Positions 17,205-27,100 of a stretch of 64,000 nt of DNA are shown here, one piece after another. Within the stretch, counting starts at the first letter, position 1, and every line of letters starts with the position of its first letter. Both the position numbers and the translations under genes were made by a program. The notes beneath the pieces are model-generated. The model made no database searches. It saw only the letters and a list, made by a program, of their open reading frames with translations, and had not been told where the DNA came from. Origin of the DNA: Leishmania donovani (Eukaryota > Euglenozoa > Kinetoplastea > Trypanosomatida > Trypanosomatidae); assembly GCF_000227135.1 (NCBI RefSeq), contig NC_018243.1, positions 455,372-519,371 of the forward strand. The letters run 5' to 3'.

Positions 17205-18771
17205 GGTGACGTTGAATCGCGTGCTTCGCAGGAGGTGGCGTGTGTGTCTGTGTATCTGTGTGCGTGTGTGGGGGGAGGGGGGAATGCGCTACGTTGAAAC
17301 ACCGCGACCCTTCTGGCCTACTCGCGACACTGCTCTCCCGATGCCACACGCCGGCAGGGTTCTTCTCGGCTCCTTCCTGTCTCTCAATGCAATCTCGTAT
17401 TCGATGAGGTGTACAGGCGTTTGGTGCGCCCACCACCGCTGTTGCTGCTGCGTCGACTTCGGAAGTCGCCTCGCGGTGTACCCGGCCGCCTGAACGGGGG
17501 GGGGAAGAGAAAAAGGGACGGAGGAGATGTGGCGAGGTGTGCATGCGTACGCCCCGTCTGTCTGAGTGTGAGGGAGCGTAGAGTCCAAGGTAGCGCCGAC
17601 CTCGCCCTCGCTAACCGATGTGTGTTTGGGTGTGTGTGTGTGGGGGGAGGCAGCGGCGGCGGTGGTGGTGGTGATGAGGGTCGCAGAAACGGGCAAACCG
17701 AAAGAGAACAAAATGGTGGCGATAACGCTAAGGGGGATGGGGCGCGGCGCACAGGCACAGATGGCAGAGGCGGCTGCTGATCGAGACATGGATGAGGTCA
17801 CCCAACGACGGACGGAGGAGGGGGTGGAGGAGGTGATTGGGCAAGAGGTTTCGATGCACATGCATGCCGATACCCATCTACCCACCCACGCGTACTTGCA
17901 GCCTTCCATGAAGCGTGACACCGCCATGGTTTTGTTTCGTCTTGATGGCCACCTTCCGCTTGCTTTACTGCGCCACTCTTGCGCCCACGCGGTCACGTTT
18001 CCTCCTTGCCTGGCAGGGATGAGACGCCGTTAAGCGTGCGTGCGGGATGCACACATGCGGCGCCTCGTTCGTTTCACCGCCTTCAGACGACACGTTGAAC
18101 AGATTCGCCACACCCTCTCTCCCACGCATCAGAGAACACCAACCGCGCACTCTGTTACCGCTAATGTGACGCGTAGACGCACAAGGCGAGCCGTCATCAC
18201 GAGGGGAGTACCGAGGAGAAGCGGCGGCGGCGGTATGCATGCGTGTGTGTGTGGGAGAGGGGATGGAGGGCTCAGGATACTCGCGGAAGTAGATAACCAC
18301 TGACGCGCATCCACACGCACATATAGATATATATACTCCATGCGCGCACACACACAGACGTGCTGGCACTTCAAGTCGATCAAACACTTCACAGGATACC
18401 AAGAAAGACAGTAAGAGAGCGTGTGTGCGTGTGCGTGTGCGTGTGCGTGTGTGTCGGTGTGTGAGTGGCCTGATGCAGTGAGCACGGCAACCCCATTACA
18501 CCCACGCACAGACCGCAGCTGCGAGGTGAGCGGTGAAGGCACGGGGTACCCGGCAGACAATTTGCCTAGCTCTGCATGAGGGAGGATAGAGAAATCGCGA
18601 AGAAGGGCTGAGCAGGTGGGTGGGAGGGGGGGGGGCAGTAACGGAAGAGACACCGCCACCGCCCACCGCGCAGACTCGTTTGACCGCCTTATGCGTTCCT
18701 TCTCCCTTTCTCACCTCCCGCCTGCACACCGCTCGCCGTGCAGCTTTCAAGCGCGAGAGATGCACGTGTGC
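17205..18771. other. Intergenic spacer between the dsRBD-like gene and the cullin
   Basis: No gene is supported. It has GT-rich tracts near 17630-17641 and 18420-18452, a TATA-rich patch at about 18321-18335 and a G run near 18627-18637. Confidence 0.6.
18420..18452. repeat. GTGTGC-type simple repeat
   Basis: Alternating GTGTGC units in the 3' flank of the cullin gene. Confidence 0.8.
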
Positions 18772-21700
18772 TTAGGAGAGGTACACAAACGTGTTCGGGT
18801 CGTTGGGACTGCGCTTCACGTAATCGCGATCGATGAGTCCCTCCAGCTGCGCCTTGACATCACGTCGCGAGGGCAAGAACTGACATGAGAGGTGCGCCGT
18901 GACGGTCTGAAGCAAGTCCTCGAAGAGCACGACACGGCGGCTCTTGAAGATGCGCACAAGGGCGGCATCGAGCAGCACCCGTCGCGTCGCTTGCACATGC
19001 TGGGCGACAACCGCATCTTCACAGGCAATGGCTGTCACCGTCGCTGCAGCGGTGGTAGCGCCTGGGCTAGACAAGGTTGCAGACAGCTCTCGCCGAGGGA
19101 CGGGTTCGGGGCCACCGTCGAATGCTTGAGCGTCGCCGGACGGTAGGCCGGTAGGGCGGGCCTTGGGCAGCGGCAGGCGTATTTTACGCAACTTGTGCGC
19201 ATAACAAGGATTCAGCGAGAAAGAGTCGTTCTCCGTGATGGACGCTGTCGCGGCCGCTGCTCCGGAGCCGCCGCCGCTGCTGCTCGCTGGAATCCACTGC
19301 AGGAGGTTAAACGCTCGATGCTGCGTCAGCAAGTGCAGGTGCGCGCGCAGAGCGTGAAAGGGCAGTCCGAGTATGCGCGCTAGCTGGGTCCCCGTGAGCG
19401 CGCCGGCTTGCGCCGCGCCTGATGCCTCTGCGTTGTAGGCGTCGCTCACCACCAAGAGCAGCGTTGCCAAGAGCGTGCTCGCGACCACCTGCTTCGTGCC
19501 AGAGACGAACTCGGCGATGAGGGTGGCGCTGCCAAGGCTGAAGACCCACAGCAGAGTGCGCGAGGGGTGCTGGCGGGCATAGTAAGCCCGGAACACTTCC
19601 ATACCGCGCTGCAGCGAGGCGTGCGCCTGCAGGGGAGGCATAGCGTAGGTCGGCCACTGAGCGGAGGTGATCAGCTGCACCCGTATCTTCGTGGGGAGCT
19701 CCAGGTAGGCTGCCTCCTGCTCGAAGAGGTCTCGCGTACGCTCTGCCCCTTCGTAGTCGCGCAGCATCGCCTCAAAGGCATGTGTGGCCGTTACGCCAAG
19801 GTACGACTGAAGGAAGCTCACGAGTTGGCGCTCCGCCTCCAAGTTCAGCGAGGCCGACGCGGAAGAGCCCTGGGAGGCACGTCCGACTACCAACGACTGC
19901 TTTGCGTTTCCGCCCACTACCGCCAATGCCGCTTCTGACTGCGGTGCCGCCGGACCACTCGCATAACCGAGCAAGCGCCGCGCCAAGCACAGCCGGTGGT
20001 GCTCGAGGAACGTGTCCTTGTCCTCGAGCAGGGATACCAGTCGCGCAACGAGGCGGAGTCGCTTGTGGAGGTTGCCGCTCAACACTCGACCACCGCCGCG
20101 CTCGTGCTGCAGGAGGACGTCCGTGTATCGAGCAATCAGCACCGATAACTTCAACTGCTGTACCGCTTGTGGGTAGTTCGCCGCAAGCGAGATGAGCGGC
20201 AGGGTGGCCTGCCGTGCGTCTCGACTGAGCAGCACACTCGGCAGACCCGCGCCGGTGCTCGATGCTACCTCGCTCCACGAACCGCCAAAGGCCCCGGGTG
20301 TTGCTGATGCCGCCGCCATGAGCGCTTCCTGGGCGCGCTGCTGAGACGCCTGCAGCGCGCCTTTCCGAGTCCAGCGAAAGGGACACATCAGCTCCTCTAT
20401 CGCGTTTAACAACGCACGGAGCACAGTCGCGTGGTTGTGGAAGACGCCCTCGACAAGGTCCGTGTAGCGCTCCACAAGTCCGACCAGGCTTGCCATCAAG
20501 TCGATCCCGCGCGCTTGCGGGTGCGGCTGCGACGGCGCTGCTGAGGTCGGGCTGCTCACGGCGCGCAGATATCGCTCAACGATGTCCGCCGCGTCGCGGA
20601 TCAGCTTTGTGATGAGGATGGCGGCCATCAGCACACAGCACTCGTCTTCGGTAACGTCGCTGAAAAGACCACAGAGCGACTCGAGTGCGGCCCGGGCAGA
20701 CGCCGAAGCGCCCTCGGCCTCGCCGGAGACGGCCCTGCCGGGCTCGGCAGCGGCGGCGGTTCCCGAGGACGGGGATACCTGCTCGCCAAGTCTAGAGTGA
20801 AGCGCAAGGACAGCGTGCGTCGCGGGTTCCATTGATGGGGCACAGATGCTGCTATCCTCCCTCCTCATGAAACGTGGCGTGGGCGCCGTAGCCACCGTCG
20901 GCGGTTTTCCTTCTCCACGCCTCCTCCCTGCCCACGCCCCCGCATGCTCCATGAAGCGTTCGTTGCTACTGGGGTCGATGGCGGAGGCGACCGTGATGGC
21001 TGTGCTGTGGCTGTCGCTGCTCCCCGCTGTGGGCCACCGCACCCCGCTCAAAACGCTACCACCACTGCCGCCGTGTCGCCCGTCGTCCTTCTCCCTCTCC
21101 TCTTCGGAGAAAGCTGAGCATGATATCTGCGACACCGCCTCGTCCCTCTCGCCACCATCGAAGAGAAAGGAGCGGGGGGTGCGCTGATGCTGGAAGGATA
21201 AGGAGTGGGTCGGATGGCTGCCGTGCACTCCAAACAATATCAGCGACTCTGGATACTTGCCGCCGCCACGCTGCACGACGATGCTCGCCAGCGGGTCGGC
21301 CTCGCCCAAGCTGCCTCTGCGCGACGTCGACGTCATCGTGCTGCCGGTCCGCCGGCGGAAGGCAGCGGCTGCGGTAGTACTGCTGCCGTCCGCTTGCGTC
21401 GCTGCACCAACAGGCCTCGCCGCGGCAGCCGCCATCTGCGGGGCCAAGCTAAGGTCTGCTGACTCCACGCTCGCGCTCCACGTGTCTAGCAGCGCACGCA
21501 AGCCGAAGCGGGTATCCAGCAGAATGCTTCGGTGCGGCTCCACAACCAGCACCTCATTCAGTGCAGATCGCAGCGAGGCGTGCAGGAAAGGCAGTTGCAC
21601 CCGCCGCCACACAAGCTTCTCCAGTTCCTTCACGTCACTTGCCCAACTCACGTAGCCGCGCCGGCCTTCTTCGGTGCTGCGGCGCGCGTCGCGCGTGTAC

Positions 21701-24700
21701 CGGTAGAAGGCATAGATGCCGGCGACGTATTCGTTGCCCACATCCTCCATTACAATCGTTGACAGCGGCTTCGCGATCTCCTTGATGATGGTGCCGAGGC
21801 GCAGCCGACGGTCAGCGGACATGCCTTCCCATTGCTTCAGCGCCTGCGTGGTCAGGTGATGGGCAGTCGTATGCCCTTCGAGGCGATCGCGCAGTTCCAC
21901 CGTGCCGCGGAGGTCCACCACCACTGTAGGCGCTGAGATGTAGTCAGCCTTCGCCGCACCCCTCTGCTGCCTGTCGCTGCGGCCCTCCGCTTCATCTCTA
22001 GCCGACAGCCTGCCACTGTCGCCGTCGCGACCGGCTGGCGGCCGCAGCGTGCTTTCAATGGTGGAGGCGAGTCGTGCCGCGGACGAGGTCGACGACGCCA
22101 GACCCACCCACGGACTTGCCGGAGTGGAGCTTGTCCGCGAGGTGGCACGCTGGTCGCGGCCGCTGCTGCCGCCGCCGCCTTTGGCGCCATCACCGAGGCG
22201 CCCATTGGTGAAGAGAGAGATCAAACGACGTCGTCGGCTGACGTGCGGATGCGCGCCAGACCGCTCCCCGTCAGCGGCGGCCGGTGAGCGCGCCGTGACG
22301 GTGCTGCTGCTGTTGTGCCCGTCGAGCGCACCCACATGCGGTGTGCTAACCGAACTGCTCGCTGTGCTCAGGTTGTGGCCGCTGGTGCTGCGAGCGCGAC
22401 TGCTGGCGTGACTCCTCACGGGTGTCTCCGCCACCGCCGCTTCGACGGTGCTGAACGGGCCCACCATCGATGACAGGCTTGCAGCAGAAGGGGCCACGAC
22501 ACTTGGTGGACCGTTCGTGGTATTAGTGCTGCCCGCTGTGGACGCTGTTGCTGCGCCGGCCGCCGCTGCTGTAGCACCGCCACCGCCGCTGACACCCGAC
22601 CCCGCCTGCGGCTGCTGTTGCTGTTGGGCAACCATGGAGGACGAGGTGGACTGCACGATAAGGAGCAACTCCGTGACGACGCTGTACGTCTCTTGGACAA
22701 GCCTCAGCTGCTCCCGTGCAACCTGGCCCGTCGTCTCGAATACCTCGCGTACGTACTGCATCAGGTAGCACAGCTCGATCACCAGCAGTGGCCGAAGGGG
22801 CTCGTAGACGACAACGTAGAACACTTTAAAGCACATGAGCGTGATCGTGTCCATGCCGAAGCGGCGGGTGTAGTACTGGTCGAGATAGCGGAAGCACGAG
22901 AGCACGACGCTGCGGAAGACCACGAACGTGTGCCATTCCTGCAGGAACGTGTAGCAGAGACTGAAGCGGCGCTCATCTGGGCGGGCGGTGCTGGTGGCGC
23001 GCGTAGCAGATGACGTCGTTTCCGCGGCGGAGTAAGCTGGAGTGGTGGGCGAGGTGGTCCCGGTGTTCGTGGTCACGCTGGCCGCAGGTGGGGCAAGGGT
23101 CACCGTAGCGCTTGGCGACGATGGAGAGGCCTCACGAGCGCTGTGGCCGGTGGCGGTCACCGAGGAGCCACTCACCGTTTTCGCGTCCGGGGACGATGCG
23201 CAGCGTATAGAGGCGTCGGCGGCTGCAGTGGCCTGCAACAGGGAGGGAGGGACGTTGGTGCCTGTGCTGCGCATCGTCGCAGGCGCCTCTGGAACGAGGA
23301 GCGAGGAAAGCATGTCGTCGCCTGACGACAGAGTTGCTGTGAAAGGCGATGACATGCTCGCCGGCGGCTCCGCCGTGCGGTCCTCATCGGAGTGATCGGT
23401 GCCAGGAGCTTCTCCAGCGCGAGCTGCATTGCGGCCACGGGCATCCTCGCGCGCGGCGGCGGCGGTACCGCCTTCGCCAGCGTATTTGCCAAGGCGGGCT
23501 CGACTTTCACGACCGACGCTCTCGGAAGAGAAGGAGTTCATGGTGTGCAGCGAGTCGTCGTCGTCGTCGTCGTCAGCGCCCGCGCGCAATCCGGCGCTGC
23601 CCTCTTCCGTGTCGTTGAAGGACACAAGCGCGGCTACAGAGTTGCTGTCGCTGCTGCTGCCCTGACGTGGAAGTCGCTGCAGTGGGTGACGCGCCGCGAC
23701 GGGGACGGCGTTGACTGCGCACAGAACCTCCTCTTCGTCGTCAACCATCACTCGCCCCGTCTTTGACGCGACGCGGGCGTGGTGAGGGGAGACAGCGCTG
23801 TGCGTCGCCGTCGGCAGCGCTCTTCCGCCGATGGAGGTGGGTGAGCGTGCCGTGAGCGTTGAGCGGCCAGACTCGGTCGGGGCATTGACTGTGTGCTGGG
23901 CGATGTGGAGACTCGTCACGGACGACGGGGTGCGCGGCTTGTGCATCGGTATCGCTGGGGACCGCGGGGGGCTCGTGGTGGCTCTAGACTGCGTGCTGGC
24001 AACGATCGGAAAACCGGCGGTCCGCTGCTGCTGACTCGGAAGTTCCAAGGAAACACGGTTCTCCGGCGAGCGATGCACAGTGCTGTCGAAGCCGGCAAAT
24101 GCAGTCTGAAACTCGTTGGCCGCTGCGGGTGATTTCGGCACTGCGACGGAGCCGCTGCTGCCCTGCTGCGCAAACCAGCTCGTGCCGCGGCCGCCAACGC
24201 CGCTGCTCGCCATGAAGTCGCCGTTCACCGGGGCTGGCGCCTTTGGCGACTGCGGAGACCGCCCTGCACCGCCTTCCTCCTCGTCGGCTTTGACACCGCC
24301 CCCGCCGACCGGGGACGCTCTTGCCGCTGTGGTTGTCGCGGTTGGGTGCGGCGAGGGGTGGAACAGACGCTTCATAAAGGCAAGTGAGCCGTCGCTGTTG
24401 CGGTGGCCGCGGGAAGACCACGTAAAGGATGAGTTGCGGCTTGTTTCCTTCGAAGGTGACCTGTGCGCGGACCCGCCGGTGGCGGCCGTCGCGATGCTCT
24501 TGAAACGACTCCAGCCGCTGCTGCTGCAGCCAACGATACCGCTTCCAGTTGGGACACTGCGGCTGCTTTGACCCCCCCGCTGACCGCTTCCGCTGCCGCG
24601 CGCGCCTCGGCTGTCCTCCGCGCCTGTAAGAAAGTGCACTCGGCTGTGGTCCACATTCTGCAGAACGGGGAAGAGGACGTGAGACTCGAGGATGTGCAGC

Positions 24701-25377
24701 AGAAGAAGCGCGAGGCGTGCGTAAAGCTCACGCGACTTGGTAGGGTCGCCGCTACAAGCGTTGTAGATGACTGTGTACCAGCCCATCCGGTGTTTCGGCG
24801 TCCGCAAAGGACGCAGCGACATCTCGTCGTCCGTCTGCAGGGTGGTGTAAACCGCGAAGAGATAGCGCTCAATGTCGCCCCACAGCGACTCGAATTGCAT
24901 CGGCATCTCCAGTTCGGCGGTGGACGCGGTGGCGGGCGAGGAAGACAGAGTGCCGTCTGAGAGATGATGGGACGGGGAGGCGGCGGCGTGTCGACAGAGG
25001 CTTCGCCGTACCTCCGGCGTGACGGACTCGTCCTTGTCGGCGGCGCTGCGTGCGCTGGCCACACAGGAAAGGCCACCCATAGCACGGGCGTGCGTCTGGT
25101 TGCGTATGCTCCGCGACAGCAGCAGCGCGGCAGGCATGCCGCCAAAGTTTTCCGCAAACCCGGGATGCTGTGGGGGCGTCCTAGCCAACGGACGCGCCGG
25201 AAGCGACGCTGCCTCTTCGAGGGCGGCACCGCCGCCGGAGGTCGTGCAGCTTCCATGCCGTTGATTGTGCGCAGCATCCTCGTGCTGCTGGTGGTGGTCC
25301 TCCTCTGGCTGCCGCTGCTGCGACTGCGGACGCTGCGGCTCGACAGAAGAGTGCCTTCGCTCCGCGGCGTCGCGCAT
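18772..25377 (-). CDS. Cullin, giant form with low-complexity insertions
   Basis: 2201 residues from the ATG at 25377, nearly three times a normal cullin. Cullins scaffold RING-type ubiquitin ligases. Helical cullin-repeat blocks lie at about 160-250 (FESLWGDIERYLFAVYTTL), 800-905, 1145-1300 and 1565-1670, separated by Ser/Ala/Gly-rich insertions of roughly 200-550 residues. The second half is canonical: DKDTFLEHHRLCLARRLL (about 1792), a cullin-homology segment near 1850, SAQWPTYAMPPLQ (about 1909) and a C-terminal winged helix. In that helix LVRIFKSRR carries the acceptor lysine for Nedd8 at about 2145, 57 residues from the end, the same spacing as in human CUL1. The start at 25377 (MRDAAERRHSSVEPQ) avoids a 63-codon extension whose first residues are a translated CA repeat. 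Which cullin class it belongs to is not clear. The low-complexity blocks are in frame and contain no stops. Confidence 0.93.
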   Translation of the reverse strand: MRDAAERRHSSVEPQRPQSQQRQPEEDHHQQHEDAAHNQRHGSCTTSGGGAALEEAASLPARPLARTPPQHPGFAENFGGMPAALLLSRSIRNQTHARAMGGLSCVASARSAADKDESVTPEVRRSLCRHAAASPSHHLSDGTLSSSPATASTAELEMPMQFESLWGDIERYLFAVYTTLQTDDEMSLRPLRTPKHRMGWYTVIYNACSGDPTKSRELYARLALLLLHILESHVLFPVLQNVDHSRVHFLTGAEDSRGARGSGSGQRGGQSSRSVPTGSGIVGCSSSGWSRFKSIATAATGGSAHRSPSKETSRNSSFTWSSRGHRNSDGSLAFMKRLFHPSPHPTATTTAARASPVGGGGVKADEEEGGAGRSPQSPKAPAPVNGDFMASSGVGGRGTSWFAQQGSSGSVAVPKSPAAANEFQTAFAGFDSTVHRSPENRVSLELPSQQQRTAGFPIVASTQSRATTSPPRSPAIPMHKPRTPSSVTSLHIAQHTVNAPTESGRSTLTARSPTSIGGRALPTATHSAVSPHHARVASKTGRVMVDDEEEVLCAVNAVPVAARHPLQRLPRQGSSSDSNSVAALVSFNDTEEGSAGLRAGADDDDDDDSLHTMNSFSSESVGRESRARLGKYAGEGGTAAAAREDARGRNAARAGEAPGTDHSDEDRTAEPPASMSSPFTATLSSGDDMLSSLLVPEAPATMRSTGTNVPPSLLQATAAADASIRCASSPDAKTVSGSSVTATGHSAREASPSSPSATVTLAPPAASVTTNTGTTSPTTPAYSAAETTSSATRATSTARPDERRFSLCYTFLQEWHTFVVFRSVVLSCFRYLDQYYTRRFGMDTITLMCFKVFYVVVYEPLRPLLVIELCYLMQYVREVFETTGQVAREQLRLVQETYSVVTELLLIVQSTSSSMVAQQQQQPQAGSGVSGGGGATAAAAGAATASTAGSTNTTNGPPSVVAPSAASLSSMVGPFSTVEAAVAETPVRSHASSRARSTSGHNLSTASSSVSTPHVGALDGHNSSSTVTARSPAAADGERSGAHPHVSRRRRLISLFTNGRLGDGAKGGGGSSGRDQRATSRTSSTPASPWVGLASSTSSAARLASTIESTLRPPAGRDGDSGRLSARDEAEGRSDRQQRGAAKADYISAPTVVVDLRGTVELRDRLEGHTTAHHLTTQALKQWEGMSADRRLRLGTIIKEIAKPLSTIVMEDVGNEYVAGIYAFYRYTRDARRSTEEGRRGYVSWASDVKELEKLVWRRVQLPFLHASLRSALNEVLVVEPHRSILLDTRFGLRALLDTWSASVESADLSLAPQMAAAAARPVGAATQADGSSTTAAAAFRRRTGSTMTSTSRRGSLGEADPLASIVVQRGGGKYPESLILFGVHGSHPTHSLSFQHQRTPRSFLFDGGERDEAVSQISCSAFSEEEREKDDGRHGGSGGSVLSGVRWPTAGSSDSHSTAITVASAIDPSSNERFMEHAGAWAGRRRGEGKPPTVATAPTPRFMRREDSSICAPSMEPATHAVLALHSRLGEQVSPSSGTAAAAEPGRAVSGEAEGASASARAALESLCGLFSDVTEDECCVLMAAILITKLIRDAADIVERYLRAVSSPTSAAPSQPHPQARGIDLMASLVGLVERYTDLVEGVFHNHATVLRALLNAIEELMCPFRWTRKGALQASQQRAQEALMAAASATPGAFGGSWSEVASSTGAGLPSVLLSRDARQATLPLISLAANYPQAVQQLKLSVLIARYTDVLLQHERGGGRVLSGNLHKRLRLVARLVSLLEDKDTFLEHHRLCLARRLLGYASGPAAPQSEAALAVVGGNAKQSLVVGRASQGSSASASLNLEAERQLVSFLQSYLGVTATHAFEAMLRDYEGAERTRDLFEQEAAYLELPTKIRVQLITSAQWPTYAMPPLQAHASLQRGMEVFRAYYARQHPSRTLLWVFSLGSATLIAEFVSGTKQVVASTLLATLLLVVSDAYNAEASGAAQAGALTGTQLARILGLPFHALRAHLHLLTQHRAFNLLQWIPASSSGGGSGAAAATASITENDSFSLNPCYAHKLRKIRLPLPKARPTGLPSGDAQAFDGGPEPVPRRELSATLSSPGATTAAATVTAIACEDAVVAQHVQATRRVLLDAALVRIFKSRRVVLFEDLLQTVTAHLSCQFLPSRRDVKAQLEGLIDRDYVKRSPNDPNTFVYLS

Positions 25378-27100
25378 CGGATGGGGTGTGGTGAAGCAAA
25401 GGAAGACGATCAACAACGCAAAGAGATGCGGGTGTGTGGGGAGGGGGTGTTCCTCCTCCAGCCGACCGAAAGCGAGGTAAGCGTGCGTGAGATGGAGGCA
25501 GCTGGCACACGCAACCTTGCTGGCTATTCCGTGCACACACACACACACACACACACACACGTACACACGTACACACGCACGCAGACGAAAATGAGAGAAC
25601 GCGTATCGCGTATACGTGTGTCTGCGCGGATCAGAGCCGCGTGCTCATGAAGACGAGGGAGGAAGAGGGGAGAGAGGAGAAAAGCGAGGGCGTCGCGCCG
25701 TGCCTGTCGACTGTGATTCCAGGTGCTTTTAGGCGTAGCAGTGGGAGACACCGATCAATGGGGAATGGAAGGATGTGCTATGGTCGACGAGGATGCGGCT
25801 GGCCGCATACGGTGCGCGTGAGAGAGGAACAGAGTAAAGTAAGTACGTGTATCTGAGTATCGAAGCCGCCGAACGCCTGTGTCTGTGCATCACGCACACG
25901 CGCGTGTGAGTAAGAGGCCTCTCGCTCGCTCCGTCTCCGTGGGTCTTTGTGAGGGTGTGAGGTGCAGTCCGAGCACAGGCGAGAGGGAGGGGTGCGTGGG
26001 AGAGAAGTAGAGCACCCTCTGAGCCCAATAGGAAGCGCTGGTGAAAGAGCTAGATGGCCGATAATGGGGGCACCACAGGCCTGACTGTCTGTGTAGAGTT
26101 GAGCAGGACGATGTGCGTCTGCGACGGTTCTCTCTCAAAGGCACACCAAAATTTTTTCGTTATTGGAAAGCGTTCTCCTCCTCCTCCACCTCCACCGCTG
26201 CCGCCCCTCTTCGGCTGCAAACAGCAGAACGGTGCCAGGAGCGTATTCACGTCTGCGTGCGCGTGGGCAAGCACGGCTCACGCGCCGAGCAGGGAGGGAG
26301 GGGGTTGTGCGTAAACTTGACAGCAAACCTATGCGCCACCAGTTTTGGGCCTCGAGGGCCGGCGAGAGGACGTGAGAGAAAATAGAGAAGATGCGTTCAC
26401 GCCGTCGCCAACGGCCAACAACAACGGATGAGAGCGGAGGGGAGACCGAGGTGAAGTTAAAGGGAGACGCGCACGGACGCGGTCATCCACGCGTTTCATA
26501 CGCAAGGGGATGTGGCGCACGGGGGCATACCATGTGGACCCGAGCACGTGCGCCACTTGTCGCTTCCCCGCATACTCCGCGCCTGCACCGGCCAACTCGA
26601 CGTTACGAGAGGCGCCAAAAAGGAAAGGGGAGGGCGCGGGTGAAGTCGCAGCGGCATTTTTGGCGCGCGGGGGAGAAGACACCTACACGGAGGGAGTGGC
26701 GAGATCGCTTCGTTGCGGCACCTGACAACAACGCACACATGCTCTCTCGCTCGCACTTCCCGCCATCTCGACAGTGTTGCGAGCCATCTCGTCACTACAA
26801 GCCGCCGCGGCCTTCGCAGAGCCGCACAGAAAACCAGACCGTGCGCAGCCCCTTGGGAGCCTCCCCCTCCTCCCCTTTCGTTGCTTCGTATTCTTTTCCT
26901 GCACGTGCTTGCGGTCTTTCACTGTCGAGGGAACATATCGTCACCGAGCTAAGGACGCGGAGTCTCTCCGTCGCACGACCGCCGCGATCCCCCTTCACCA
27001 TGTTTTCCTTGCTATGGACGTCATAGCATGCCACAACTATCAACCCAACAACACCAGCAACATTCCACACACTCACGCGCACGAGCGCGCCAACGCCGCC
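25378..27100. other. Intergenic spacer between the cullin and the large mitochondrial protein
   Basis: No gene is supported. It has a CA repeat at 25534-25560 extending imperfectly to about 25580 close to the cullin start, and an AAAATTTTTT patch near 26149-26158. Open frames are short and composition-driven. Confidence 0.6.
25534..25580. repeat. CA repeat upstream of the cullin
   Basis: About 13 perfect CA units followed by GTACACAC and GCAC variants. In the transcript this is a UG repeat about 160-200 bases upstream of the chosen cullin ATG. Confidence 0.9.

Noticed and set aside
25378..25566. 63-codon upstream extension of the cullin
   Set aside because: Its first residues come from the CA repeat (Val/Cys alternation), so it is UTR.
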